NCBI GenBank assembly: GCA_947685225.1
Contig: CANTUV010000062.1
Span: forward strand, 11,800,501-11,864,500
DNA: 64,000 bases
Origin: Garcia nutans
Taxonomy: Eukaryota > Streptophyta > Magnoliopsida > Malpighiales > Euphorbiaceae
Direction of reading: 5' to 3'
Positions within the stretch are counted from its first letter, which is position 1. Every line of letters begins with the position of its first letter. Under the pieces are notes generated by a model. It ran no database searches, was not told where the DNA came from, and saw nothing but the letters and a program-made list of their open reading frames with translations. Position numbers and translations under genes: made by a program. Positions 46,632-58,569 of the stretch are shown here, piece after piece.

Positions 46632-48851
46632 TGTGAGCGGGGATTTTAGCCCCCACTCCTGGTGGAATAGTTATTGCGACTTCGGCACTGTTTAGGCTCG
46701 GGGCCTTAGAGAACACGAACCTAAGTCAAGAGAAAATGGAGTCGCCACCCAGACGGGCCGGAAAAAAAAAGGGGTGGATGACTCGATTCCTAAGGAATTC
46801 CTAACCCCTTAATGGGTTCAGAAAGTTGGATACGTGTAGGGAAGGTGAGAAATGGCCCAGCACCTTTACAGATCTTAATATTATAAAATTCTTAAGTATA
46901 ATCCTTATTTGATCCTTAAGTATTTTCTTAAATTCTTAAATTCTTAATATTTTATTTATAATCCTTCATTGGAACCGGCCTCTTTTACAGATCTTAATAT
47001 TATAAAATTCTTAAGTATAATAATATTATCCATATTACATGCAACAATTAAAATAAAGCATCGATATATTAAAAATCAAAACAATATCTAAGAAAAACAA
47101 ATAAATGGACACCCATCCGAAGATGGAAACATGCCTTTACATAATCCATGCCTAAATAGGACACCCACCGAAAGGTAGAAACGTGTCCTTTACATTAGTT
47201 CTAAAATAGAAAAATAATTTAAATTACATGATATTTGACTAATGAGGTACCCACCAAGTGGAAACATACCTCTTATAACATTTGGAAATCTAAATAAATC
47301 GATAAAAGTAAATAACCATTAATCATAAATAAATCATTCATCAAAGATATTAAACATCAATAGAACGTAAACATCCATCCATGATAAACTAAATAAACCA
47401 AGCATTGAACTTAAATAAATTAAAGCATATAAAATAAATCAAAGCATATAATGAACTACACAATCAAATCTAAGAATAAAGCAAGTAAAAAAAATACAAA
47501 TTAAGGCTACTGCTTTTATTTAAGATTCTTTATTTAATGTTTAGGGTTTTAGAATTTATTGGTTTAAGCTACTGTAAGTTTTAAGGGAATTAAAATGGAT
47601 TAAGATTTTATGATTTAAAGGATTGATAAGGTTCTTCGATTAACTAAATTAGGGTTTGAGTGGTAAAATCATGAAATTAGGATTTGAATACTAAAACATT
47701 AGGTTTATGGTTACTAGATTATTATTTTGGATTTACTGTGTTGAATTTTAATATTTATATTTATAAGGTTTTAAGGTTTTAAAGATTAGGGTTTAGAAAA
47801 AAATTAGAGTTTAAGGTTTTAGGGGAATTAGGGTTTTAGAGAACTTTAGGGTTTAGGTTAGCTAGTTTAGTTTGGGGTTACTGGGGTTACTGTCTTGGTT
47901 TTGAAAGTTGAATTAAGGTTTTTAGTGTTTCGGAGAATGTATTTGATTTTAGAATTTTGAAAAAATAATTTATAGTTTTATAAAGCTTTATGTGATTTTT
48001 AGAAGTTATAAGTCAAATTTAGGGTTTTAAGGTTTTGAAACATTGGAAAACAAATTAGGGTTTTGGGGAAAAACAATTTAAGGTTTTGAAAAGTTGGAAA
48101 GTAGATTAGGGTTTTGGAAAATTAATGAAACGATTTAAGGTTTTGAAAAGCTAGAAAGTAGATTAGGGTTTTAAGATTTTGAAGAAACAAAAATAACAAT
48201 TTTTAATCTTGAGTGATGATGCTACTGTAAAGAAAAATAAATAAAGAAATTCATACATTCGCTTGTTGGTTCCACCAAAAATTGCTTCTTGGATGAACAA
48301 GAACAAAGGCAAAGTGACTGCCTTTGATGGATTGATTGTTTGGTTGCTTCTTCTTCTCTCAAAAAGTCCGATTGATTTCACTGCCAGAAGGAATTTTTAA
48401 AATTCGATTTCCTTTCAATGTTTTCCTCCTCTCAATTTCGATCCCCCTTTTTGTGTTGTTTTTGGTCTTATTTATAGAAGATTTATATGATTAATCTTAG
48501 TTGCTCACGGAATCTAGCATTAATTAAGAAAATGAAACTGAAACCGAATTGAATTTGGTTTCGGAAAAATTTGCGTCGAAAAAATTTTGCTGGCTAAAAA
48601 AAACTGCTGCGAAAAAATTACGCTGGCAAAAAAGTTGTCGCAGCTGGAGCGGGCGAAACTGCTGCGGGCCATTTCGTCCCCCTTTTCGGCGACAAAATTT
48701 TTCGTCACCGATTTTAATTTTAGTTTTAATTTTTATTTATTTGTTTATTATTATTATTTTTTATTAATAAAAATTAAATACTAAATCAAAAATTATTTTG
48801 GACTAATTAAAATATATTTGACCGGACTGGGTCAAAAATTGAGGGTCTACA
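46632..48851 (-). repeat. 3' LTR of nested minus-strand gypsy element
   Basis: Read on the minus strand it starts TGTAGACCCTCA and ends CCGCTCACA. It matches 54,689-56,874 along its length, with an insertion of about 80 bp near 46,875-46,965 (which repeats neighbouring 'CTTAAGTAT' words). It contains a long stretch of TTTAGGG-like words (47,540-48,180) and a GC-richer part with GCGAAA/TTTCGC inverted motifs (48,560-48,710). The purine tract GCAGGAGGCAAA lies just upstream in element orientation (48,852-48,865). Confidence 0.85.
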
Positions 48852-51800
48852 ATTTGCCTCCTGCTTGAACGATCTGAGACTTTAGTAAAAGAGAGTGAAA
48901 AGCAATAAGACTTAATTTTTGAGATGGTTGAGGTTTTGGGTTCTAGACCCGAGAGATTTGGATACTCGATCCTAAACTAGACTTGGATACTCGATCCTAA
49001 CTAGATTCAGATACTAGATCCTAAACTAGATTTGGATACTTGATCCTAACTGGATTTTGATACTCGATCCTAATTTGGATTGGGATACTCGATCCTAACT
49101 GGATTTGGATACTCGATCCTAAATTGGGTTTGGATACTCGATCCTAAATTGGATTGGATACTCGATCCTAACTGGATTTGGATACTCGATCCTAAACTAG
49201 ATTTGGATACTTGATCCTAACTGGATTTGGATACTCGATCCTAAATTGGATTGGGATACTCGATCCTAACTGGATTTGGATACTCGATCCTAAAATGGAT
49301 TGAGATACTCGATCCTAACTGGATTTGGATACTTGATCCTAACTGGATTTGGATACTTGATCCTAACTGGATTTGGATACTTGATCCTAAATTGGGTTTG
49401 GATACTCGATCCTAAATTGGATTTGGATTGGGATACTTGATCCTAACTGGATTTGGATACTAGATCCTAAATTGGATTGGGATATTCGATCCTAGCTGGA
49501 TTTGGATACTCGATCCTAACTGAATTTGGATACTCGATCCTAAATTGGGTTTGGATACTCAATCCTAAACTGGATTTGGATTCTCGATCCTAACAGGATT
49601 TGGATACTCGATCCTAAAAGGATTGGGATACTTTGACTCGAGATTGAATTTGATTTGATTGACCCTTTATTAGTTGTGGATTCTGGATTAACTAATTGTT
49701 CCATTCTTTTGTTCTTCCTTTGGCAAAAATTTAGCTATTTTTAGTTGGCCCTCATATCTTCTCCTTGCCCCCTACGTGGAAAAATACAAGTGAGTTTGAA
49801 AATATTTGGTATATAAACTCAAAAAATTGAAAAGGAGAAACTTTGCCCACTGTGTAGGCTCAAACCAAAGATTTTTTCCATGCAAGCTTTGATTGATGTT
49901 TTTGCTGTCTAGTTCTTCGTACAAGCACGTATTTCTTCTCTTTGCAAAATTACTGGAGCTTTCTCAAGAAATAAGCTTTCCATGCCCCCCTGATTTGACA
50001 TCTTCTTTTGATTCTTTACTTCACAGAGTGTTTGTTGTTCACTTTGATGAAGAATAGACAATACAAGACAAGAAAGTGTAATGTGATATGCTCATGTATG
50101 CATGATAATACTCACAGTGGTTTCATTCACTCACAGACAGAGGCGATCAGCAGAAGTATTCTCATTGACTCCTTTTCGACGCTCGTTCAAGTCTTGCATT
50201 GGGATGATAGAAAGCTTTGCATTTATGGCTTTTATCTTCAAGATGTTGAAAATATGAATAATGGAGACCCCAAGCAGCAGAGTCAGGGATTCATCTATTT
50301 CAAACTATGTCTCAATATGTCCGTTGATAGCTTTTTCATGACCTTGCCAATAATCATTTCCTTTGCCTAATGTGTCCTTTAGAGGTTCAACATACTTCCC
50401 TTAGTTTGAAGGCTTTGTATGACAAAACACTTTTTTTTTTAATTTTGATTTTGAAATCAAATGTTGGCTTTGCCAAATTAATGTCAATGTACCTCAGGAC
50501 TTGATTTTCCAAATTAACATATATATAACATGACAACCCTAGTTACCGTACTAAACTCGAGAATCATTTCTATTTAAGCAAGAATTGTTGCACTTCAGAT
50601 AGGCATATACACATTACTTGGCCAAGGGTCTCATTTGAGTTTAAATATTGTCTATCTCATATGCATGCTTATCAAAACTATCTCCACTAATAGACTCTAC
50701 CTACCAAAAGAGATCAATAGGTCTTTGATAGGCTTGAAATGGGGTCTATGAGGGACATGGGTTAAATGAAGGCCACTTTGAGATAGGAGCTGATGTGACA
50801 CAATGGACAAACCCTCACACTATAAATTTCTTTTTTGAATTTTAGGCAGCTTAGAGGCAATCTTGCTAGACTCTAAATTCCTTCTATCTTCTTGGCATTA
50901 ATCTGGATCTTGATTAGGATAGTTTTTGCCCTTGCAAAAAGTTTGTTACCCAAATTTGTTTCTTTTCTTCTTCTCTCTTTTCTTTCTTTTTATTTTTCTT
51001 ACTCTTTCCTTTCTTTGAGCATTTTATAATTTTGTCCTTCTTCCTTGTATGACTGTCAAGTACAGAACTTTCAAGAACTGAATGGTTTTTCTCCTTTTTC
51101 TTTGATTTTGATTGAATCTTTAGTTGGGTTGGACCAATTCAAGTAAAAATGTCTTTATGAACCAAATGGAAGCCTTTTGCTACTTTAGGTAAAAGAGAAC
51201 TCAGTTGGCTTTCTGAACCGCCTTTTTAGGTTTTTTTTTTCTTTTTTCTTTTCCTTTTTTCTTCTTTTTTTCTTTTTCTTCTTTTTTGTTTGTTTGTTTT
51301 TTTTTTGTTTCTTTTTTTTGTTTGGTTCTAGCTTTAAAAGAGTTGTCTTATTTGTACCAACTTGGGCTTCTAATAATGGATGAGTGGAGTAACACAAATC
51401 TTCTTTAATAGGAATAAATCATTTGTTACTCTGATTTTGTCTTGATATGTTGGAAATACTAAGAAAACTTCAACTACCCTTATGGTATTGAGAACTTCAA
51501 CCACTCTTATGGTCTTGAGAACTTCAACTATCTTCATGGTATTCATTTCTTTCTTTGATCTTCTTGCCTCTTCATCTTAGTGATCATAAGACTTGTCAAA
51601 AGTATCACAATAGCTCAGGGTAGGTTATTGGGGTTTTTAAGCCAATGAAAAGAAAGCTAAAATTTTATGAAGGCTCAAAGGGACAACCAGGGATTGATAT
51701 TTAATAGGGTAGATACTAGTTGTTGGCTCGTCAAACAATGCCTAAATCATCTCTCCCTTAAATAAGCAGAGTTCAATTTCGCCTCGAAAGTTTGTCAAAG

Positions 51801-52110
51801 CATGTTCTAAGACTGACTAGAACCTAGACAAAGATAATTATGCAGGAGCCCTCTCTAAATAAGCATACACAACTCAATGCTATAGAGCATTTCCCTCATC
51901 TAGTAAGGTTATTCAAGTCATGATACATAAATATATTAATTCATGAATTATCAAGCTAGATTCCTCATTGGTTGAGTACCAAAATGAACAAAAACCAACA
52001 AAATTTTGATGAAAATAATTTATTTAAAGTAACTTTAAGTTTGAAAAGCACAATAGTTCCAAAATATTAAAGAAAGTAAGATTGAAAAGCAACATTCAAA
52101 CTAAGGAAAG
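48852..52110 (-). mobile_element. Nested element interior downstream of gag, no pol
   Basis: Where protease, RT and integrase would be expected there is no recognisable pol motif on either strand. The part next to the 3' LTR is a 24-bp minisatellite (48,955-49,640). 49,640-52,100 is AT-rich with pyrimidine tracts (51,230-51,330). An open frame at 50,008-50,370 on the plus strand has no recognisable domain and is antisense to the element. Confidence 0.65.
48955..49640 (+). repeat. 24-bp minisatellite (CTGGATTTGGATACTCGATCCTAA type)
   Basis: Close to thirty units of ACTGGATTTGGATACTCGATCC with small variants (22-27 bp), bounded by 'GAGATTTGGATACTC' and 'GATTGGGATACTTTGACTCGAG'. It sits immediately upstream of the polypurine tract of the nested element, in element orientation. 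Confidence 0.92.
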
Positions 52111-53506
52111 TTCATTGAGTTTAAGCTTCTTTTCCTTTCACATCTTCAATATCCCCATCTTGAAAGGATGATAAAATAAAATCATTTTCTAATCCTTTTC
52201 CTACCATGAAGGTTGTTGGTGATGACACCCTATTGAACCTTGGTAATGGATTGTCTTTGGTGTTGGGCTTACTGGCTCGGGTAGCTTACCACTATCAATC
52301 AAATCTTGGATCTCATGCCTTAAACGAGCACATTTATCTGTTTCATGCCCTTGCATTTGATGAAATTGACAGAAGGCCTCGGCATTGAAGTTTAGCGGCA
52401 GTGGATTATGTAATGGTCGAGGAGCTAACGCTTGTAACAACCCTTTCTTTTGCAGCTTGCTAAAAACCCAAGATAGAGGTTTCCCCAATTTTGAGAATTG
52501 TCTTTTATTTCCTTGACAAGTCGCATTAACATCAACTTCTTTTTGCGTGCTTTGATTGCTAGGCTGATAATTCCCTTTCTCATTCCTTTTTATTGAAAAA
52601 CAGTTCTTCTCTCTTTCCGACTCTTCAATTTGCAGACCAGCTTGGAGAAGATCTTTGAAATCCCTTATAAGGGTGTGAGACATCCTTTCACGGAGATTGG
52701 GCAGGACACCTCTCACGATAATCCTTATTTGATCAGATTCATCGGGCATCTTCTTGAGCAAAGCAGCCTTATTTCTCCACTTTTTCACATAGTCCACAAA
52801 ATTCTCATTTGACCTTTGTCTAATGGACTCCACTTCCATTAAGGTAACTTCCATTTCAATATTATATCCATATTGCTGGATGAAGGCCGTGTATAGCAAA
52901 TCCCAACTCTTTTATATTCCATCATCTAAGGTATTGAACCAATTTTGGACAACAGGGTCCAATGAGAGCATGAAGTACCTTAGAGTTTGAGCCTTAGTAG
53001 CTCAGGCAGACTGCATGGCAGTGATATACTGCTTCACATAGAGATGAGGATTTTTGGTTCCATCAAACTTCGCAAAAGATGGCATCTTGAACTTGTACGG
53101 AACTTCTTCATCTAGCTCAAATAATTTGTCAATCTCGGACATCTCTTCGATTTTTAGTTTCTTCTCAAATTTCTTTTCTAAATCAGCAATCATCTTTTCA
53201 ACATCGGATGTCTCGGTCTTTTTAATAGTTGCCTTCTCAATGACCTTCAGCTCCTTTTTGTCTTGAGAATCTTGGTAGTATTGAGCCCAATCATCATCAT
53301 CAATAATCACCTTATCCTCATCAAAAACTACTTCATCAACTTTAGTCTTCCCCTTGTCTTTCTTGGTGCTAGCAGATGATTCGGTATTGTTTCCTAAAAT
53401 TGCAGCTAGTTGATTCTTTATGGTCTTGGCCATGGCCTTTTTTTATTTCTTCCATCTTGGTATTGAGGGTATCATCCACCATTCTTTAAATTTGTTCGGG
53501 ATCCAT
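52111..53506 (-). pseudogene. Ty3/gypsy gag of the nested element, interrupted
   Basis: Minus strand from ATG at 53,506 (MDPEQ). A frameshift near 53,435-53,490 leads into 'MAKTIKNQLAAILGNN'; acidic/Lys-rich region; 'VPYKFKMPSFAKFDGTKNPH' (about 53,105-53,050), the usual start of the retrotransposon gag core; TGA near 53,008; 'LRYFMLSLDPVVQNWF'; a stop near 52,914; 'LYTAFIQQYGYNIEM', 'NFVDYVKKWRNKAALL', 'DQIRIIVRGVLPNLRERM', 'DLLQAGLQIEESE'; and a knuckle-like CxFHxxxGHxTDxC (FCQFHQMQGHETDKC, about 52,345). A 1-base shift near the end leads to a stop at about 52,111. The sequence resembles Tat/Ogre-type gags. At least two stops and two shifts prevent translation. Confidence 0.85.
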
Positions 53507-54670
53507 TGTTTTTGGTGAGCAAGTGATTGAGTCGTTGCTAGATTCTTCGCTTCTGATGTAGGTCGGATTGTTGTAAGATTTTGAACTGTCGTAATCCAGG
53601 GCTGTGAGGCAGAAAGGATCAATGATATGAGATGCAAATGTATGCATGTATGCACAAACCATTAACAAACAAGGATAACTAGGACATTCCTTTCAACCTT
53701 ATAACATCCACACATGAATGGCGAGGCTCTTTTCCTAGGTATATGGTTAACAAAATACCAACATGGGGTACCTTGTTTTCAAATATTTCTCTTGGACGTT
53801 TCAACCAGTAGTTATATTTTTAAAGATGGAAATCAACTTATGATAATTCTCATTAATTAGGTTTTAATCCATTTAACCAACTAATGTAGCTTTTATGCTA
53901 TGTTGGATTAAAATTAAATTAAGGGGTTTATTATAAATAAATTTCTCACTTGAAAAAGTAACTAATGATTCATGCCAAAAACAAGCCCATGATTAATTAT
54001 TTCTTAGTATAAAATAGGCTCACAATTGATTTTCGGTATTTCGTAATTGACCTAAATATTTTGCAAGCTCTTTGTAAGAAAAGATTGGATGAAAATAATT
54101 TTATTTCTAAGCCCATTGTAAAAAGATTTTAGAAAAAATGGATTTTGGGCTTAGTATTTGGGTTATGAGCAAAAGAATTTTTGATTTATTTTTAGAAAAG
54201 TCTTATATCTAAAGATCATTTTGAAATATTTTGAAGATAGTTTTGGTCTTTTAGATTTTAAAGAAAAATTTATTTTGAGCTTGCAAATGTACTTGGGTCA
54301 TATTAGAAAAAGAACAAACCAAATAAGCCATGATTTAAGCCAAGATAAATTAACCATAGTCAAACAACATACATTTGGGGTACAAACCTAAGGAAAGTAA
54401 CTAGGCCAATTATATGAGCTTTAGTCTTTGGGTAAAAAGGCTTCGGTTCCCATAGCAAGTATATACCAAATGGTACGAGGCTATGAGTGGTTATGCCATG
54501 CTCGATCTCCATACCTTGAGTGAAAGTATGGTATCCCTTACATAACACAACACAGGTAACACGGACATCCTAACTCATGCACACGATGCAATCTAATATG
54601 ATGCAATGGATAATATCATTATAAGAAAGAATAGAATAATATAAAGACCAACAAAATCAACTTCTCTTTT
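53507..54670 (-). mobile_element. Nested element 5' leader
   Basis: Between PBS and gag on the minus strand. No gene recognised; AT-rich with short frames. Confidence 0.55.
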
Positions 54671-54687
54671 CCCCAGTGGAGTCGCCA
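54671..54687 (-). other. Primer-binding site of nested element
   Basis: On the minus strand it reads TGGCGACTCCACTGGGG, immediately after the 5' LTR. It matches the Arg-tRNA-type primer-binding sites known from Tat/Ogre-like gypsy elements (from memory). Confidence 0.75.
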
Positions 54688-54688
54688 C

Positions 54689-56874
54689 TGTGAGCCGGGA
54701 TTTTCGCCCCCACTCCTGGTGGAATGGTTCTTGCGACTTCGGCACTGTTTAGGCTCGGGGCCTTAGAGAACACGGACCTAAGTCCAGAGAAAATGGAGTT
54801 GCCACCCGGACGGGCCGAAAAAAAGAAAGGGGCGGATGACTCGAATCCTAAGGAATCCCCAACTCCTTAATGGGTTCGAAAAGTTGGATACGTGTGGGGA
54901 ATGTGAGAAATAGCCCAACACCCCCACAACGCCCGGTTCATTGGAACCAGCCTCCTTTACAGGTCTTAATATTATAAAATTCTTAAGTATAACAATATTA
55001 TCCATATTACATGCAACAATTAAAATAAAGCATCGATATATTAAAAATCAAAACAATGTCCAAACAAAAAAAATAAATGGACACTCATCCGAAGATGAAA
55101 ACATGCCCTTACATAATCCATGCCTAAATAGGACACCCACTGAAAGATAGAAACATGTCCTTTATATTGGTTTTAAAATAGAAAAGCAATTTAAATTACA
55201 TGATATTTAACTAATGAGTTACCCACCAAGTGGAAACATACCTCTTACAACATTTGAAAATCTAAATAAATCGATAAAAGTAAATAATCATTCATCATAA
55301 ATAAATCATTCATCAAAGATATTAAACATCAATAGAACGTAAACATTCATCCATGATAAACTAAATAAACCAAACATTGAACTTAAATAAATTAAAGCAT
55401 ATAAAATAAATCAAAGCATATAATGAACTACACAATCAAATCTAAGAATAAAGCAAGTAAAAAAAAATACAAATTAAGGCTACTATTTTTATTTAAGATT
55501 CTTTATTTAATGTTTAGGGTTTTAGAATTTATTGGTTTAAGATACTGTAAGTTTTAAGGGAATTAAAATGGATTAAGTTTTTATGATTTAAAGGATTGAT
55601 AAGGTTCTATGATTAATCAAATTAGGGTTTGAGTAATAAAATCATGAAATTAGGGTTTGAATACTAAAACATTAGGTTTATGGTTACTGGATTATTATTT
55701 TGGATTTACTGTGTTGAATTTTAATATTTAGATTTATAAGATTTTAAGGTTTTAAAGATTAGGGTTTAGAAAAATTAGGGTTTAAGGTTTTAGGGGAATT
55801 AGGGTTTTAAAGAACTTTAGGGTTTAGGTTAGCTAGTTTAGTTTGGGGTTACTGGGGTTACTGTCTTGGTTTTGAAAGTTGAATTAGGGTTTTTAGTGTT
55901 TCGGAGAATGTATTTGATTTTAGAATTTGGAAAAAAAATAATTTATAGTTTTATAAAGCTTTATGTGATTTTTAGAAGCTATAAGTCAAATTTAGGGTTT
56001 TAAGGTTTTGAAACATTGGAAAACAAATTAGGGTTTTGGGGAAAAATGATTTAAGGTTTTGGAAAGTTGGAAAGTAGATTAGAGTTTTGGAAAATTAATA
56101 AAACTATTTAAAGTTTTGAAAAGCTAGAAAGTAGATTAGGGTTTTAAGATTTTGAAAAAATAGAAACAATAATTTTTAATCTTGAGTGATGATGCTACTG
56201 TAAAGAAAAATAAATAAAGAAATTCATACCTTCGTTTGTTGGTTCCACCAAAAATTGCTTCTTGAATAAACAAGAACAAAGGCAAAGTGGCTGCCTTTGA
56301 TGGATTAATTGTTTGGTTGCTTATTCTTCTCTCAAAAAGTCCGATTGATTTCACAGTCAGAAGGAATTTTTAAAATCCAATTTCCTTTCAATGTTTTCCT
56401 CCTCTCAATTTCGATCCCCCTTTTTGTGTTGTTTTTTGTCTTATTTATAGAAGATTTATATGATTAATCTTAGTTGCTCATGGAATCTAGCATTAATTAA
56501 GAAAAGGAAACCGAAACTGAATTGAATTTGGTATCGGAAAAATTTGCGTCGGAAAAATTTCGCTAGCGAAAAAAAAACTACTGCGGAAAAATTTCGCTAG
56601 CGAAAAAAAACTGCAGCGGAAAAATTACGCTGGCGAAAAAGTTGTCGTAGCTGGGGCGGGCGAAACTGCCTACGGGCCATTTCGCCCGCAGAAAAATTAA
56701 ATATTAATAAAATTATTTTAATTATTTATTATTATTTTTATTTTTTATTAATAAAATTAAATACTAAAGTAAAAATTATTTTAGACTAATTAAAATATAT
56801 TGGACCATACAAAAATTATTTTGGACTAATTAAAATATATTGGACCGGACTGAGTAAAAAATTAAGGGTCTACA
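54689..56874 (-). repeat. 5' LTR of nested minus-strand gypsy element
   Basis: Partner of 46,632-48,851. Minus-strand ends TGTAGACCCTTAATT...CCGGCTCACA. TTTAGGG-like words at 55,510-56,150; GCGAAA-rich part at 56,530-56,690, where short segments are duplicated relative to the partner. A 35-bp segment (TTATTTTGGACTAATTAAAA...) is doubled near 56,780-56,845. A 72-codon frame shared by both LTRs (56,136-56,354 and 48,163-48,381, minus) reflects LTR identity, not a gene. Confidence 0.85.
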
Positions 56875-58258
56875 TAAAATGATGTTATATATGTATGTTA
56901 TATATATATATATATATATATGAATATGTAATGTGATGATGAATGAGATATTTGATAGTGATCATAGTTTGATATGATCACCTGAGTTCTGAGGAATGTG
57001 ATTTATTGATCACATTGTGATTATAACTCAAAATATGATGAATTGAATGCAATATGATTAAAAGTGTATAATAGAAAATGCATAAGAAAATTATTTATAA
57101 TGATTGAATGTAATTTGAAATGATATATATATATATATATTAGTTATATACAGTCATTAGCTCCAATAAGTTGAAATGAGTATATTTATGATGGATCCGA
57201 AGAAAATCAAAATTTGAAAATAAGTTTGACCTAATAAAGTTAGGTCATGACTTAAGATAGAATGATAAATTTAAACAGGTCAAAACTTGATTAGAATAGA
57301 ATAAGGTTGTGTGGTAAATATTGTGATAATTAGATTAATTGATTTGGAATATGGTAAGTTTGGAGTAATTATCGAGATTCAATATGTATAGTTGTGTTAA
57401 GAATATAAAAGATATGTGATGATGCATATATGATGTAATATTTTGATGTGAGCATGGGCATGAAGTAAGTTTACAGATATTATATTAATATTGATGCTAA
57501 GAAAAGGACATTATAGAGAATGAATTAATTGTGTAAGAAATAAGAAAGTTCTTTAAGAAAACGGTGGTTAAGTTGAGGAAGATGTCAATTATATGTGATT
57601 GAATGTATATATATGTTGGTTTGATGAATAAATCATAAGAATGAATTTTAATGAGGGAAATAAGATTTTGGTAGTTATATATTGATTGTATTAAAATAAT
57701 ATGTGGTAATTGTATAAAGAATACAATCATGGTGAAAATACATACAGTATCGCAATGAGATTGAGATTTGTTATCATTTATAGATTTACAAATACTTATT
57801 TATAAATATAAGAATGGATAATTGAATGGAGATATACACTCCTAAAGATGATTATGGTGACCGAAAAGTTAATGTTAAGGTATAGATACATAACCTTTAA
57901 TTTTAAGGATGATGAGAGTACATTTATAAAATGATGAAGTGATAAAATATCTTGAATATAACAGATATGTGAGATATATATATATACTAACGAGATGAAT
58001 TAATTTTTGTCTAATGACAATTTTATTGATGATATAATGATTTATCATGATTGTTTGATTAGAGTGAAAAAGTATAGTGAAAATTTATAATCATTTATGA
58101 GAAGATAATTGAGAATAACCCTAAGTGGGAGAGTAGAGGTTGTGTGATTTAATAACATGAATAATTCCATATAAGAATTTAAAATGATATTTTATTATGG
58201 ATGGATTATCACCGTACTGAATAATTTTGAGGACGAAATTATTTAAAGGGAAGAGAAT
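56875..58258 (+). mobile_element. Outer gypsy interior, right part, non-coding
   Basis: AT-rich with no pol domain. Ends with 'TTGAGGACGAAATTATTTAA' and purine tract AAAGGGAAGAGAAT (58,245-58,258), which is the usual tail just before a Tekay/Del-type 3' LTR. Microsatellite TA tracts at 56,903-56,921 and 57,126-57,141. Confidence 0.65.
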
Positions 58259-58487
58259 TATAACACCCCGATTTTTTTTTTGTATTTTAGAATAGTAAAT
58301 ATGGGAGAGTAAATAGTTGTAATGGATAGAAGAAATATAAGATGAATATGTATGATAGATATAATATATATGTATATGTTATATATATTTTAAAGTATAT
58401 TTAAAATAAACATGACATATAAGACATATACATATATCCAACATATACACCACATATACATGAGGTATAATTGATTGTACGAAAAGT

Positions 58488-58569
<82 letters not shown>

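Noticed and set aside
48163..48381. 72-codon frame conserved at 56,136-56,354
   Set aside because: Conserved only because both lie at the same place in the two LTRs of one element; no recognisable domain.
50008..50370. 120-codon plus-strand frame in the nested gypsy interior
   Set aside because: Antisense to the element, no known domain, composition like its surroundings; not convincing as a gene.
51185..51397. Lys-rich 70-codon minus-strand frame
   Set aside because: Encoded by a T-rich tract (51,230-51,330); low complexity.
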